Shown: positions 23,409 through 34,556, counted from the first letter of the stretch. The stretch: 64,000 nucleotides of DNA from Apoda limacodes (GCA_946406115.1 OX291545.1:9500001-9564000); one strand, 5' to 3'. Made by a program: numbers and translations. The notes: generated from the sequence alone by a model not told the origin.

Positions 23409-24327
23409 TTTATTACATTGTTTCAATTCTTGTACTAAATCTAATTCTACTGTGGTATCCCGCTACTATACTCGATCCATTTAAAGCAGCAATGATCCTT
23501 TGTTGATGTTTTCAGTACTTGACTTTTGTAAGACTTTTGCTAATAATGCGTCTACAGTTCACTTTCTTAAACTTGCATTTCCAAGATAACTGAAACAATA
23601 TAAAAAATATTACTTCACTGGTTGTGACAGTGACAGGCAACCTAAAATAAAACATCAACATCATCTCTTTAATACTGAAACAAGAAAAATTATAAGATAT
23701 CGGTGAATTGATTTTTAAAAAATTCCTTAGTACTGACTTTTTGTGCAAAGACCTAAAATATGCATAACACATCATACTCAGAAACAGAAACTATGTTTTA
23801 CTGGATTTGTTACATAATGAAGTATCTTCTCAAGACTTGTCAATCAAATAAGTGCAACTATACATATATTAGGTTTAATCAAACCTAAGTTATAATAAAT
23901 ATTTTGGAATCATATTTAATAGGTCAGTCCCTCTACGAAGAATCATGTTATGTGAGTACTACAGATGAGTAGCTCTCAATGCTAAGTATACAATTTCAGT
24001 ATAAAACTGCCATTAGATAAACAGCAGTATAGAGACAGGCTTATTTTAATTCTACAAAATCATGAGATTACCTATTTATCACTTGTATTTGAAGCGTATG
24101 TAGGGATCTAGAGTAAGTATTGGCTTTAAAGCGTGACTATAACTAAGATTTGTTTACATACCTTCGATTGGAATTATTGTTGTCCAGAGGACCTAAGCCT
24201 TCAGGTACGACGTGATTTTGGAAGATGTCACAAAGATTACGTTTTTAGATTAAAAGAATAACACCTGCTACATCTGCTATAACACCAACCTTCCTCATGG
24301 ATTTCGTAATTGTTTTCTTTGTAGGTA
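23409..24327 (-). CDS. Possible 3' end of a host gene (two exons)
   Basis: Minus strand: a strong pyrimidine-tract acceptor (ctttttctttacctag) precedes 24327, and a donor (CGAAG|GTATGT) ends the exon at 24162. After the intron a second good acceptor (tatattgtttcag) opens an exon at 23589, with AATAAA at 23414-23409. The frame joining across the intron reads NLCDIFQNHVVPEGLGPLD ahead of the junction and SYLGNASLRK plus stop after it, but a TAA sits upstream at 24247-24245. The upstream part of exon 1 must therefore be in another frame or be non-coding. The protein is not recognised. The splice signals are the main support; the coding assignment is weak. Confidence 0.25.
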
Positions 24328-24929
24328 CTAGGTAAAGAAAAAGAAAAACAAGACGACGAATCATTGTGCCTTTTTATTTTACGGCACAGTTTCAGGAAAT
24401 TACTTTTTGAATTTCTATATAACCTAATTTTAAAGATTTCAATTTCAACGTAAACAAAGCAGTGTTACATATAAAAAATTTCATAATAACCCAAAATGTA
24501 AAATATAAAATTTATTGTTTCTAAAGAATACTACCATATTAATATGTAATATTGTTTGTTTATGACAGTCATTTAAAAAAAGACATTACATATCAAGTTT
24601 CTCAAAGTATGAAGTTCTTTTAGTTTTATTAATAAAATACTATGTGTAAAACGATCATAACAGTTTACAAATTACAACATTAAAGGGCAAAATCAAAAAG
24701 AAGCAACGCTGGCAACATTTTTAGTTAATACCGCTACTGCCTAATAGATGGTGCTAGTTCTGTACTTTGAAAATGCACTTTCAACCTGTGTTAAACATTT
24801 AATATGATGTACAGATATGTAACGTAATAGTAGAGATGCGAAATACGATTTTGTGTACGACAGAAAGAGATAGTGCTATACTTCAACAAAATATTGTCAA
24901 TTTTTGAACAAAGCTGATCGCTGAGCGTT

Positions 24930-25500
24930 TTCGTAGCCGGCAGTACACGATTTCCGTACATAATTCGATGTCTAGAGCAATACCGCGAACTGCTTGCGCG
25001 GGCACCGCGCGTTAGTAATTTTTTGCTAACTCATTGTTAATAAGGCAGCCGAATCAATGGATTTATCAGGTGGGAATTGAGAACGCCATCACATTCTTGT
25101 TCGTTCTGAGTGCGATGTGAAAAGTGGCGTTAAGTGGACGTGTTACTACTTATAATCATCATCCAACATCGACTGACCCTTTTTTTTTTTTTAATTTTAT
25201 TTCTAATTTTATTATTTACTAGGTATAGTATGCTAATGCACTCAGTAACAAAGCCGCTGCACCGTCAAAGTCGTCCATACCGGATGAAGGCAAGAACAGT
25301 AACGAGAACATTCGAGAGTGTGGACAGTATTCCAAGTATTCGCGATAATTCTTGCTGAGCTTCCTCGCATAAACTTCTCGCCTTCGAGTCTGGAGAGGGT
25401 ATTATGCGGGGTCTAGTACAAAATGTATGCACAGAGTGCCTTCCGGTGCGCACTTGAAATTTTATATCGGAAATTTCTCGTAATGTGAGCGCCCGGCCTT
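24930..25500. other. GC-rich, non-repetitive patch
   Basis: GC content and CpG frequency rise at 24930-25020 ('gcttgcgcgggcaccgcgcg') and again at 25250-25500. Open frames on both strands (25134-25358 plus; 25265-25453 minus) overlap and show no domain. It could be a promoter or 5' exon of the minus-strand candidate at 23.4-24.3 kb, or a decayed mobile element sharing a segment with 21.6 kb. Confidence 0.25.
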
Positions 25501-25696
25501 AACAATAAATTATGTGCCAGGACTGAAATAGGTAAGAGTTTTAAGAATACAGATTAAGGTTAATAGTGAATAATATACCTATTTTTTGTTATCTACCTGA
25601 CGTGATTCATACAAAAATGGCACATGCAAATTATTAGTTTAAGCAAATTACGTATGCTTGCATTTCATTATAACAACACTTTTTCAACATCAAGAA

Positions 25697-26000
25697 TCCT
25701 AATAATATTATAAATGTAAAAGTTTGTGTGTCTGGATGGATGTTTGGTACTCAATCACGCTTCAACTACTAGACGCATCGGAATGAAACTTGGCATACAT
25801 ATAGCTTAGGTCCTGGAATAGCATATACTACTTTTTATCCCTAAAATGAATGAAATAACTATAACAGAGTTAAACGAACAATTGCTGCACTTAAAGCATG
25901 CTATAGCAATTCCTTAGTATAACTAATTAATTGGAGGTAATTAAGGAGTTCCACGCCGATAACCGAATTAAGGGCGGGCGGAGCCGCTGGCAAAGTCTAG
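25697..26000 (+). mobile_element. Complete 304-bp non-autonomous Helitron
   Basis: Both termini are present. The 5' end is TCCTAATAATATTATAAATG at 25697. The 3' end is gggcgggcggagccgctggc followed by aaagtCTAG at 25997-26000, with a GCGG..CCGC hairpin just before it. It lies between A (25696) and T (26001), the A^T target expected for Helitrons, with no target duplication. There is no coding sequence, so it would rely on Rep/helicase supplied elsewhere. It serves as the reference copy for fragments across the window. Confidence 0.85.
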
Positions 26001-26009
26001 TAATAATAT

Positions 26010-26430
26010 AAAAATATGTATTATGGTAACTTATTTAAATATATGTATAAAACTATAAACTTTATTTTGATTATATTATAAGACAGAGATAAATTGAATG
26101 TGTTTTTTGTACAAGGTAATAGTTGTGTAAGTTTTTGTATAATAAAACACAGTTTTAATTTAAAAAATATCAAGTCAAGTTTAAGTTGTTAACTTTATCT
26201 TTGACGCAAACTTTTGGGGCCTTAGATCTCGAATACTTGAAGAAGTTACAACAAGGTAGGTATATCATATAACCTTTTTAGATCTTCCGTTTTGCCAAAA
26301 CGAAATAGTTAGATAAAGAGTCGTATTTTAAAAAAAAACAGAGGAAGCCTTGCAGAGGGGTGTACAATAAATAGGTTGGTCGAAATTTCCGAATTAGCTA
26401 TAATTTATGGTTAAATGAACTAACCATAAG
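26010..26430. other. No gene recognised
   Basis: AT-rich DNA without recognisable elements. Confidence 0.4.
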
Positions 26431-26445
26431 TTTAGTTAAGTTATG

Positions 26446-26775
26446 TTGCTCCATCCGTAGAGATTTAATAAACTATGTTGCTCGTCCGTTTTTCACGGTA
26501 CTGCATCTTCACACGATTTTAAGCATATATTTTGTCACATCTTAAAAAATATATTATATAACTAATACCTTTGCCTTAACTTTGTCTGACAGATGGCGTC
26601 GCAGCTGGTTTCAAAAAAAATCTGCAAGTCTGGGTCAACTTAGTTAACTTTAGGCAGTGCCGGGAACTTAGATCTCTACGGATGCAGCAACTTGTAGGTA
26701 CTTATAATTCGAAGGTAAGTTCCTTCATCACAAATTATGCTTCGTTGCTGCATCCTAGGAGATTAAATAAACGAT
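26446..26775. repeat. Inverted/direct repeat set around 'tgctgcatccgtagagat'
   Basis: 'gttgctccatccgtagagat' (about 26446) is met by 'atctctacggatgcagcaac' (about 26672), an inverted pair. A third, direct version 'gttgctgcatcctaggagat' is near 26745, and a further inverted one is near 33718 ('atctcctaggctgcagcaac'). The first and third are followed by a/t-rich 'taataaac' or 'taaataaac'. The arrangement fits an old MITE; its ends are not defined. Confidence 0.5.
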
Positions 26776-27164
26776 GTAGATGTTTAGCGCTCTAATGCAG
26801 AATAAAAAGGCCGCGTGCTGTGCGGACTATATATTGACGCCACTATCTTTATGAATTTGGGTCTAAATGCTGGCACTCCAAAATGGTTTTTAACAGTTAA
26901 TAGACAAAGCTTTCGCTGGGCAAATACAAGATATTTCATAAAAAAAACGGAATTATTAGTCTTGGATTAGTCGTAGTAGGCATTGATGATTAATAATATC
27001 ATCTATAACTATAAAAAGAGACGTTTAATATATCACAATATTATTAATAGGAATGATCGATAATGTCTGAACGTGTTGTCCCGTTGACAACGCATTACAA
27101 GTTTTTTTGGAATTACCTACAAATTGTGACAATTTCTTTTGTTATTATGGAAACTGATTTGAGA

Positions 27165-27955
27165 GATGAGAGTCAGGGGGAGGCATTGGCATGTAGCCTG
27201 GACATAGCGAAGGTGTTCAATCGGGTCTGGCATTGGGGTCTTCTATCGAAGTTGCCATCTTACGGTGTGCCGGAGGGTTTATGCGAATGAGTGGCTTTTT
27301 GTCCGGCAGACGCATACGAGCTGTATTGACGGTAGTTGCTCTGATAGCATGAACATTAATGCTGGAGTCCCGCAGACTCTGTGCTGTCTCCTACACTGTT
27401 TCTATTGCATATCAATGACATGTTGGACATGAACAACATATATTGCTATAACTGGAGACGCTTATTACACGGGTCGTGCAAACATAAATAAAGCGTGGCG
27501 AATTCTGTCCAAGGTCTCTGACTGGGGACGGGAAAACTTGGTTCTAATCAACCCTACAAAGACACAAGTCTGCGCGTTCACCGCTATGAAAACCCCGTTT
27601 ACTGTAGTCCTACAATTCCAGAACACTCCCCTCACCATCTCCAAGAGCATTGGGATCCTCGGTGTTGACATCTTCAGCGATGTTCAGTTCCGAGATCATT
27701 TGCAAGACAAGGTGAAGCTGGCGTCCAAGAAACTTGAAGGCCATATAAAGTACTGCTGCAATCTCTGGCCAGGTGCACCCGGATACCAGCTTTGCCCATT
27801 TGACTCGGTTCAACGATGGACTGTGAAAATTGTCGACGATCCCAAACTCACTTGCCGCAGGCGAAAAGTCGGTCCGCCATTACCGGCAGGGAATTCATTT
27901 TCACACTTTAGAACTAAAATGGTCGCGTACCTAGCCGGGCATGGGTTGGCATAAT
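27165..27955 (+). mobile_element. CR1/Jockey-like LINE: RT palm and thumb fragment
   Basis: Broken plus-strand ORF2. It reads LDIAKVFNRVWH (RT motif A region), then, after a stop at 27288, remnants of the 'AGVPQ' and 'HINDML' blocks. The active-site YADD motif is lost by mutation. From 27508 it reads KVSDWGRENLVLINPTKTQV, CAFTAMKTPF, SIGILGVDI and VQFRDHLQDKVKLASKKL. The order matches the family at 37505-38290 and 39062-39965. At least two frameshifts or stops show it is dead. Confidence 0.85.
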
Positions 27956-28163
27956 TTCGGGATAATTTGGTCATTTAAAAAAGTACCTATTCGGATCACT
28001 CGCATTTTTTACTGCTACTACACTGCACCGCCTTCCAACAGTCGTCCGTTCAACCTTCCACATGTAGAGAGAGAGGCAGTTCGTAGGTGTTTTGATGTTA
28101 AGTCGTGTTGGCCCGCCATTGCTTCAGTAGGTTTTGTACGGTCGCCACTACAGGATCGCCTAA

Positions 28164-28615
28164 AGGTGCGTACAGATTATTTGCAACACAACATTTCCTA
28201 TACATTTTAATGTGTTCGCGAACGCACTAGAATCAACTGCGCGCACGCTACGTGCATTCGCAGGGCGCACATTGGTTCCCGTCTATTTAATTGTCGGTTT
28301 CTCGACAAACGCTTTGAGTGCGCGCAGTGTAATCTAGACGGCTAACTCGCGGCGGACCTGCCTACTGCCCGCGATATTTGAAATGCCAATTATAATAATG
28401 GATAGAAATGACGACTGGGCCTTTTTTTATACACTGGTGTAATAAAATAATTGAAACACAAATATAGTCATGTACACTTCAAAATCAAACGGCTCCATGG
28501 CGTGCGTGCTGAACATTGCCAGGAATGGCCGTTTTTGACGCACGCAGCGTGCGTGCGGACTGTCCACATATTCTTGTTGCATTGCATCTTGTGTTGCAAA
28601 TAATATGTACCAACC
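28164..28615. mobile_element. MITE with long inverted termini, TTAA-type
   Basis: Left end AGGTGCGTACAGATTATTTG followed by CAACACAA. The right end is the near-complement TTGTGTTGCAAATAATATGT then ACCAACC. The right flank is TTAA (28616-28619) and the left CTAA (28160-28163), consistent with a mutated TTAA target duplication as made by piggyBac-type transposases. The subterminal interior is rich in gcgcgc and cgtgcgtgc. No transposase remains. The family assignment is inference from termini only. Confidence 0.6.
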
Positions 28616-28720
28616 TTAACAGTCAACTGTTCATCCAAGCTTTCACGAGCAGAGATGTAGTTCCTTAGTTTTTGATGATGTAAGGTCGTGTTGACACGCG
28701 TTTGCTTTATTAATTATCTA

Positions 28721-29066
28721 CTAGCTTTTGCACGCGGTTCCACCTGCAAGAAATTCGGTTATCGGTGTAGGATTTCAACGCCATCTTCTCAATTATAGAA
28801 AAAATCCGACGCTTAAAGTTTTGAAGTGACCTATGTCCTTGCTACGGACTCAAATTATCGCTATGCCACAGATTATATAATACTATACTAGGCCAAATTT
28901 TCCCGCGGTTCTACCCGCCCTAAATTCGATTATCGGTGTAGGCTGTTAACGGCAACTCCTCAATTAAAGAAAAAAAATTCGACTCGCACTTGACGTTTTC
29001 AAGTAGCCTATGTTAGACAAATAGACAGACAGACAGTGTTACTTTCGCATAAATGATATTAGTATG
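28721..29066 (-). mobile_element. Two head-to-tail Helitrons
   Basis: The first runs from CTAG at 28721-28724 (3' terminus on minus, preceded by A) to about 28887. The second begins at CTAG 28888-28891 and ends near 'ttcgcataaatgatattagt' at 29064. Both carry 'ttcggttatcggtgtaggat'-type and 'cctatgtcctt'-type blocks; only the second keeps the 'gacagacagacag' microsatellite and the 5' end. Confidence 0.7.
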
Positions 29067-29189
29067 AACTAATTGTCCCAGAAAGAGCAGGTAAGAGCAC
29101 TGCAGTATGGGCGACGTAAAGACGTGACGAAGCTTTCAAAATCCTGCCCAACCTAAATGGACCCTCTCCTTTTCGGGTTCTTTTTCGAA

Positions 29190-29440
29190 TTAACTTTCCT
29201 TCAGGACGACTTCGTCCACTTTCCCCACTGGTCACCTTCACAACTCCTCCACTTTCTGAACTCGTCCTCCAACAATTAGCGTCACCACAGGCAATACCAC
29301 GGGTAAGAAGCGTTTTTAACTTGTCCATTTTACAATCGGTCCAAAATTCTAACTAGCCCACTTTTTAACTTGTCTATTTCCTAAGTTGTCCACTATTTAA
29401 ACGACTCAGATAGTTCTCTTGTCTTTCAAAAACTCTTCAA
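29190..29440. repeat. Strongly degenerate ~20-bp minisatellite
   Basis: Variants of 'aacttgtccacttt' recur: 'cttcgtccactttcc', 'cctccactttctgaactcgt', 'taacttgtccattttac', 'actagcccactttttaactt', 'taagttgtccactattt'. A related inverse stretch ('gttaggaaagtggtagagtt') is at 29845-29870. The minus-strand open frame over 29059-29328 is probably a by-product of this repeat and has no recognisable domain. Confidence 0.5.
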
Positions 29441-29449
29441 CTTGATACC

Positions 29450-30110
29450 TATTTTTGAGGAAAAGGGTCTTTACAGACAGCTGGACAAACGGACAGACGG
29501 ACAACAAAGGGATCTTGGGTTACGTTTTTCTGTTTGAGGGACAAAATCTCTAAAATAAAAAATAAAAGTGAAATTATAATAAATTTAATAACAAAAGATT
29601 AAAGATTATGCTAAAACTAAACTTATTTTGGAACTAACATAAAAATAAATGGGTATGTTTTTATTAAATTGTTCCCCTTCAATTTAATATGTATCATTTT
29701 TTTCAGAAAATTTATAGGAGATATATTCGCAATTATTTGTTTTCGTAGCTTTGAACATTGTTTGTCAAAATAAATATCTGTCGTTTTTTGTTTTTTTGGA
29801 ATTGGATGAAATATGCATATGAATAACATTAGAAACTGGAAGAGTTAGGAAAGTGGTAGAGTTGGGTAAGGGGACGGAGTCGTCCTAAAGGATGATTTTT
29901 ATCCAACTGCACTATAATATTATCGTCAAAAAATTGTAGGTGTGAGATTTACTCGCTGCTTCAATTTATTTATGCCATGTCCTTTCCAGTTATCAAGACT
30001 TAAAGACATCAGTGCGACTGTAAACTGTTTCCTGGACATGATATTCCCCGTTTCACTCCTTTTTGTAGGTTGATAGGTCATGTTTGACTGTTTTGTAGAA
30101 CTGATTTCGT
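29450..30110. other. No gene recognised
   Basis: AT-rich. A lysine- and isoleucine-rich minus-strand frame at 29623-29829 reflects composition and resembles nothing I know. Confidence 0.35.
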
Positions 30111-30117
30111 TGTCGAT

Positions 30118-30375
30118 TCACACAGACATCTCAGACACCTTTACGTATTGCCAGTCAACTTTTTCATAGTCCACAGAGGATCTTTCAAGAAAGGCAAGAA
30201 GATTTCCACTCTTTGAGTGATGATGACCCTCGAAATAGCTTATAAGCGTGGCCAGATCTGGCAATAATTTTTCAGCTAGGTGTAATCTACCGTATTGGAA
30301 AATAGCTTCAAAATATAATGTTTCAAAATCAAGAGCAGTAGTAGCTTCATGCCTATGGAGTTTTACCATATACAT
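30118..30375 (-). CDS. Unrecognised coding-like fragment
   Basis: An 85-codon minus-strand frame with protein-like composition contains HEATTALDFETLYFEAIF, GRLHLAEKLLPDLATLISYF, EGHHHSKSGNLLAFLERSS and VDWQYVKVSEMSV before its stop. No family is recognised. It lies downstream, on the same strand, of the broken frame at 30778-31056, with a LINE tail (30465-30725) between them, so both may be pieces of one disrupted gene or transposon. The start codon is uncertain because an in-frame stop lies only a few codons upstream. A host exon or a transposase remnant are both possible. Confidence 0.3.
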   Translation of the reverse strand: MYMVKLHRHEATTALDFETLYFEAIFQYGRLHLAEKLLPDLATLISYFEGHHHSKSGNLLAFLERSSVDYEKVDWQYVKVSEMSV

Positions 30376-30464
30376 AAAAATGGAGTAAAGTGCCTACAAT
30401 GCCATTTTTGCCGTATGAAAACAACATTTCGTACCAAGTCTGCCCCCCCCTTAGCACAAAAGCT

Positions 30465-30725
30465 GGCTACGCCCTTGTCGCGTACAGTGCGGTTTCAGAG
30501 AAACTTCCTCCCGCGAACGCTTAGGTTGTGGAATGGTTTCCCTGCCAAGGTTTTCTCTGAGGACTACAGTATGAAGTTCTTCAAGAAAGAAGTTATTAGA
30601 TTTCTGAAGGGTGGACAACGCGTGAGTGATAACCCTGGTGTTGCAAGCGTACATAGGCAACGGTGACTGCTTACCATCAGGTGGACTGTAAGCTTGTTTG
30701 CCAACTTAGTGGTATAAAAAAAAAT
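30465..30725 (+). mobile_element. CR1/Jockey-type LINE 3' end
   Basis: Encodes TVRFQRNFLPRTLRLWNGFP, AKVFSEDYSMKFFKKEVIRF and LKGGQRVSDNPGVASVHRQR with no stop, followed by the 3'UTR 'taccatcaggtggactgtaa...ttgccaacttagtggtata' and an A-run (30716-30724). It is the best-preserved C-terminus of this family in the window, but everything 5' of it is missing. The segment just left (30440-30480, 'ccccccccttagcac' and 'ctggctacgccctt') looks like the edge of a different repeat. Confidence 0.85.
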
Positions 30726-30777
30726 AGTTCTGATGTTAAGTTGGCAATTCCCGCTATCCCTACATCAAGCTGATTTT

Positions 30778-31056
30778 TCATACTTTACAAAGGTTTATCG
30801 CTATTTTTAGCTGCAAATTATCATTGAGAATAGATGCAACTTTTGCATTTTTTGGCTTCACGGAGACTGGCCATGCTTCAGATTTATTATTGTGTTTAAT
30901 CTTTATTGTTATTGTATCTCCTTCATTATGAGCAGCTGTACTGGGGTTAGGTAGATGCTGTGTCTCAGTGTTAGTGCATGAGCGCTAGCCCTCTTCTAAC
31001 TTTTTGGGCGAGTTATGCTCCTTGCCACTATCGCCAGCAAATACATCTGAATCCAT
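30778..31056 (-). pseudogene. Unrecognised 93-codon frame with one in-frame TAG
   Basis: On the minus strand ATG at 31056 opens MDSDVFAGDSGKEHNSPKKL, reaches TAG at codon 24 (30987-30985), then stays open for 69 codons with PNPSTAAHNEGDTITIKIKH, NNKSEAWPVSVKPKNAKVAS and ILNDNLQLKIAINLCKV before TGA at 30780-30778. Composition is protein-like, and the same frame stays open 5' of the ATG for about 20 codons past another TAG. That pattern suggests a decaying gene or transposon ORF rather than chance. No family is recognised. Confidence 0.35.
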
Positions 31057-31129
31057 GTCCTATTGAAACATTTTGAGAGTACTCCAAAGTTCGTCTTTAG
31101 ATTCTGTTTGAACAAAGCTTATACAGATA

Positions 31130-32390
31130 AACTACATTTTAACTTTCTGGATGACATTACGTGTCGCCGCATTAAGAAAGCAGGTAGGTAACTTATTTCT
31201 GGATGATGTACGTGTCACTTAGGAAAAACAAGGCGCTGGAATTTTTCTCGCGACTTTTCTGGTAAAAAGCTGAGTCAAAAAAATATCTTCGTAATTCGAG
31301 TCACTTAGTAAAAAAACAATAGAATATATACGTAAATAAACAATCTAAGGTTTTATTCTTAATATTATAATATGGGCTCGCAAGGGCTTAGCAGACCATT
31401 TATGCATTTGCCAGAGTCAGTGTCGATGATATCGTGGCGCGGGCGTTACCGCGCGTCCTCGTTTTCATGTCCCAAGATTGGGCGGGAGATTTGGTGTGGA
31501 TCCTCAGATATTGCGCGTCATGTGCTGCTTAATTCTTCATAATTCACTATTTATGGCTCATCGTTGCACAATTCTTAACACGCTTTCGTAAAACATTGCT
31601 AAAATATCTACATCGAAACTCACTAAATGAATTTAGAAAAATTAACACAAAAAAACACTACTCCTTGTTTAGATTCGCGTCAAAACTCCCAATCTAAGAC
31701 TAAAATAACTTATTAGTTTCGCGCCATTTTTTTTTTTAGATGTGCGTTCAGATATTTACTCTGTGACACTTTTATCGAAAAAACGCTTATTTTTTTGTAA
31801 TGAACGCTATTAATTATTAGAAGATATTATTATTCATAAATATTTAGTACGTCAACAATGAAAAATGCAATGTAGTTATGCTTTTCATTAAAATAAATTT
31901 GTTTCTAAACCAATCATCAAGCAAAAATTAATTTAGTCCACTGTTTTTCAACAGCAAAACCACCCTTTTGGTGCTGGAGAGGTGACAAAATATATGCTTA
32001 AAATCCTGTGAAGATGCATTACTGGACTATCTACATTTTTTGGTTAAAGATTCTTTATAATTTAAAATAATAACACAATTCACTAACAGAAAAATACGTA
32101 AAATATGACATTAATGTCAGTGATTGCTTATGCTATTCGGGCCTAAAAGATAATTTGTATGAACAAGTTAAATTTAATTTTCAACTATAACATACATTTT
32201 CTACTGATTATGAGATTCTTACTTAAGTAATTTATACAATAATGTCGTCATGAAACTTTTCATTTTTAAAAAAAACCAGCTTTTGACTGTTTACTGTTTT
32301 ACATACAATAACATCGGAATTCTCATACACATTTTCATCCTCTATTTTGCCGTCTAGAGAATAATTTTTAAAAACGGTGAATCACCTGAA
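31130..32390. other. Non-coding; GC-rich island at 31380-31560
   Basis: Most is AT-rich. The patch near 31430-31530 ('gtggcgcgggcgttaccgcg') could be a promoter or decayed element, but no splice-supported frame adjoins it. Repeated phrases include 'tggatgacattacgtgtcgc' (31149) and 'tggatgatgtacgtgtcac' (31201), a ~50-bp offset direct repeat. Confidence 0.35.
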
Positions 32391-32399
32391 TCTAAATTT

Positions 32400-33560
32400 T
32401 TAACGTTTAAGCCAAGTTTTAGCCATTTCCATGCAAACTGCCAACCCATATTTTACCCCCTTAGGGGATTAATTTCCAAAAATCACACTTTCGTCATTTA
32501 AGGAACATTTGTGCTAAATGTCACTAGACACAGCTGTTTCGGCTGTTCATTGATCGATTAGTCAGTCAGCCAGTCAATTTCTTCTTTTATATAAATATAG
32601 CTGAACCGGCGAACGTTGTTTTTTTTTTAAAACAACCTAATAGGGTTGTACTAATTCAGAAACCTTCCCCGGCGTGTGCATAACAACTTTCATTACAATC
32701 GGTTTACCCTTATTACGCGAGTCCGACTCGCACTTGACCCTTTTTTTCTTTCTCAAAAACATCCCCTGGCGTGTGTATAACAACTTACCAAAATTTTATT
32801 ACAATCGGTTTACCCTTAGTGCGTGAATCCGACTCGCACTTCATTCACTCTTTCAGTAAAACATTATCTTGTCGGATGCCTACGTCATACAAAGAACGCA
32901 CCCTCCAAGTTTCAGGTTGTGCGTTGATCCGTCAAACATTTAGGACAAAGCATTTTATATGGTATATAAGATAGGTAGAAAAAGAAAACTTACACAAAAA
33001 AACAAACACCTAAAAAACGCATAACCTCTTTGATCTTAGAAACCCCTTAAATGAGGTACTTATATAGTATTAAATAATAATAAAAATAATAATATTGAAG
33101 TTGTTTATGTTTTTAAGTAAGTTCAACCTTTTTTGAATAAAATCGGATTGAATTTTCAAACATGTGTCAAAATAAAATGTAATTTTTAAATCAAAAGCAC
33201 TAAGGAGTATTGATGTCAACTTCGAAGCAAATAGCCGCCAAATAATTTTCTACCCCTTTTTAACCCCGCTAGGGGATGAATTTCAATAAAATACGAAACA
33301 CGTCTTCCATCAATTCTGTTAAAAAAGGTTTACGCAAACTTTGAAGTAGATTGGACCAAGGAATCACGTTGTCCCATACAAACTTTTTCCCCCTTTTTCA
33401 CCCCCTTAGGGGTAGAATTTCGGAAAATCCTTTCTTATCGGATGCCTACGTAATATAAAGAACACATCCTCCAAGTTTCAGGTCTCTACGATCAGCGGCT
33501 TAAGCTGTGCGTTGATCTGTCAGTCATTCAGGACAAAGCCTTTTATATGTATAGATTTAG
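32400..33560. repeat. Dispersed repeat with internal duplications
   Basis: Two near-copies of the end segment are present: 32860-32962 ('cggatgcctacgtcatacaa', 'ccaagtttcaggt', 'gtgcgttgatccgtca', 'ggacaaagcattttatatgg') and 33438-33556 (same blocks). 'ccccttaggggat' or '-gggta' boxes recur at 32456, 33266 and 33400. Paired 'ggcgtgtg[c/t]ataacaactt' and 'acaatcggtttaccctta' phrases occur at 32672 and 32768. It is non-coding and looks like a high-copy element that has duplicated internally. Confidence 0.55.
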
Positions 33561-33569
33561 CCCTATTAC

Positions 33570-34010
33570 CGTTGTGGGGCACATTCTAATCTTCTTATTC
33601 ACTTGTTGCCAAAAACTATTCCTCAATCATTAGATAACAGATCGTAATTATTTTACTGTGTGTTCTTTGTTACTGACTACAAGCAACCAAGAGCAATATA
33701 CATGGTTTATGAAATCTCCTAGGCTGCAGCAACGAATCAAAGGAACCTTGTAAAGTTTCATATCTAATTATACTAATGTCTTGACCGAAGACGATTACTG
33801 TTTACATACGCGAGATGATGCTGTCCTAATTACACATTTAAAGCTTTGAAAATGCTTATTAAACTTAAAATTTATCATTGGGTTTTTCCACTACCTATAG
33901 ATATGCACCTCTTCATATTGCCCGCTTCTGACTGCTATTATCTAGCACCAATTTTTTAACAGATCTCGGGATCTTCAAAGGAGGGTGGGAAAAAGGAATC
34001 GCTGAGATGA
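33570..34010. other. No gene recognised
   Basis: AT-rich DNA; contains a partner of the 26.4-kb inverted motif at about 33718. Confidence 0.4.
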
Positions 34011-34014
34011 TCGT

Positions 34015-34445
34015 TTATAGGGTTCCGTACCCAAAGGGTATTAAAAGGGACCCTATTACTAAGACTCCGCTGTCCGTTTGGCCGTCCATCCGTCTGTCAC
34101 CAGGCTGTAACTCATGAACCGTGATTGTTAGAAAGTTGACATTTTCAAAGATGATGTATTTCTGTTGCCGCTATAACAAAAAATACTAAATAACAGAATA
34201 AAATTAATAAATAAGAGCTCTCATACAACAAATGTGATTTTTTTTGCTCGTTTTTACTCGATATTGATAACGGCAACAGGTAGACGCCTGAAATATTCAC
34301 AGAATATATTCACTTTAAAAATAAATAACAAAATTAAAATAAAACAACTATTTAAGGGGGGTCCTATACAACAAACGTGATTTTTTTGCCGTTGTTATAG
34401 ATAATGGTTCGGAACCCTTAGTGCGCGAGTCCGACTTGAACTTGG
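34015..34445. mobile_element. GGTTCCGT-type interspersed repeat, copy 3 (inverted)
   Basis: Runs 'agggttccgtacccaaaggg' to 'ggaacccttagtgcgcgagt' then 'ccgacttgaacttggccgat'. An internal near-duplicate, 'caacaaatgtgattttttttg' (shortened) and 'caacaaacgtgatttttttg', is separated by ~155 bp. It is opposite in orientation to 15815-16172. Confidence 0.65.
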
Positions 34446-34556
34446 CCGATTTTGTAATATATTATGTAAACCGGACTCAGAATCTGTTTGCAATTCGTGT
34501 AAACAAAAATGACCTTGACACGCGTCTTTCGCTTTGTTAGTCTATGCAACATGTGC

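Noticed and set aside
29059..29328. 89-codon minus-strand frame as a gene
   Set aside because: It follows a degenerate minisatellite and shows no recognisable domain.
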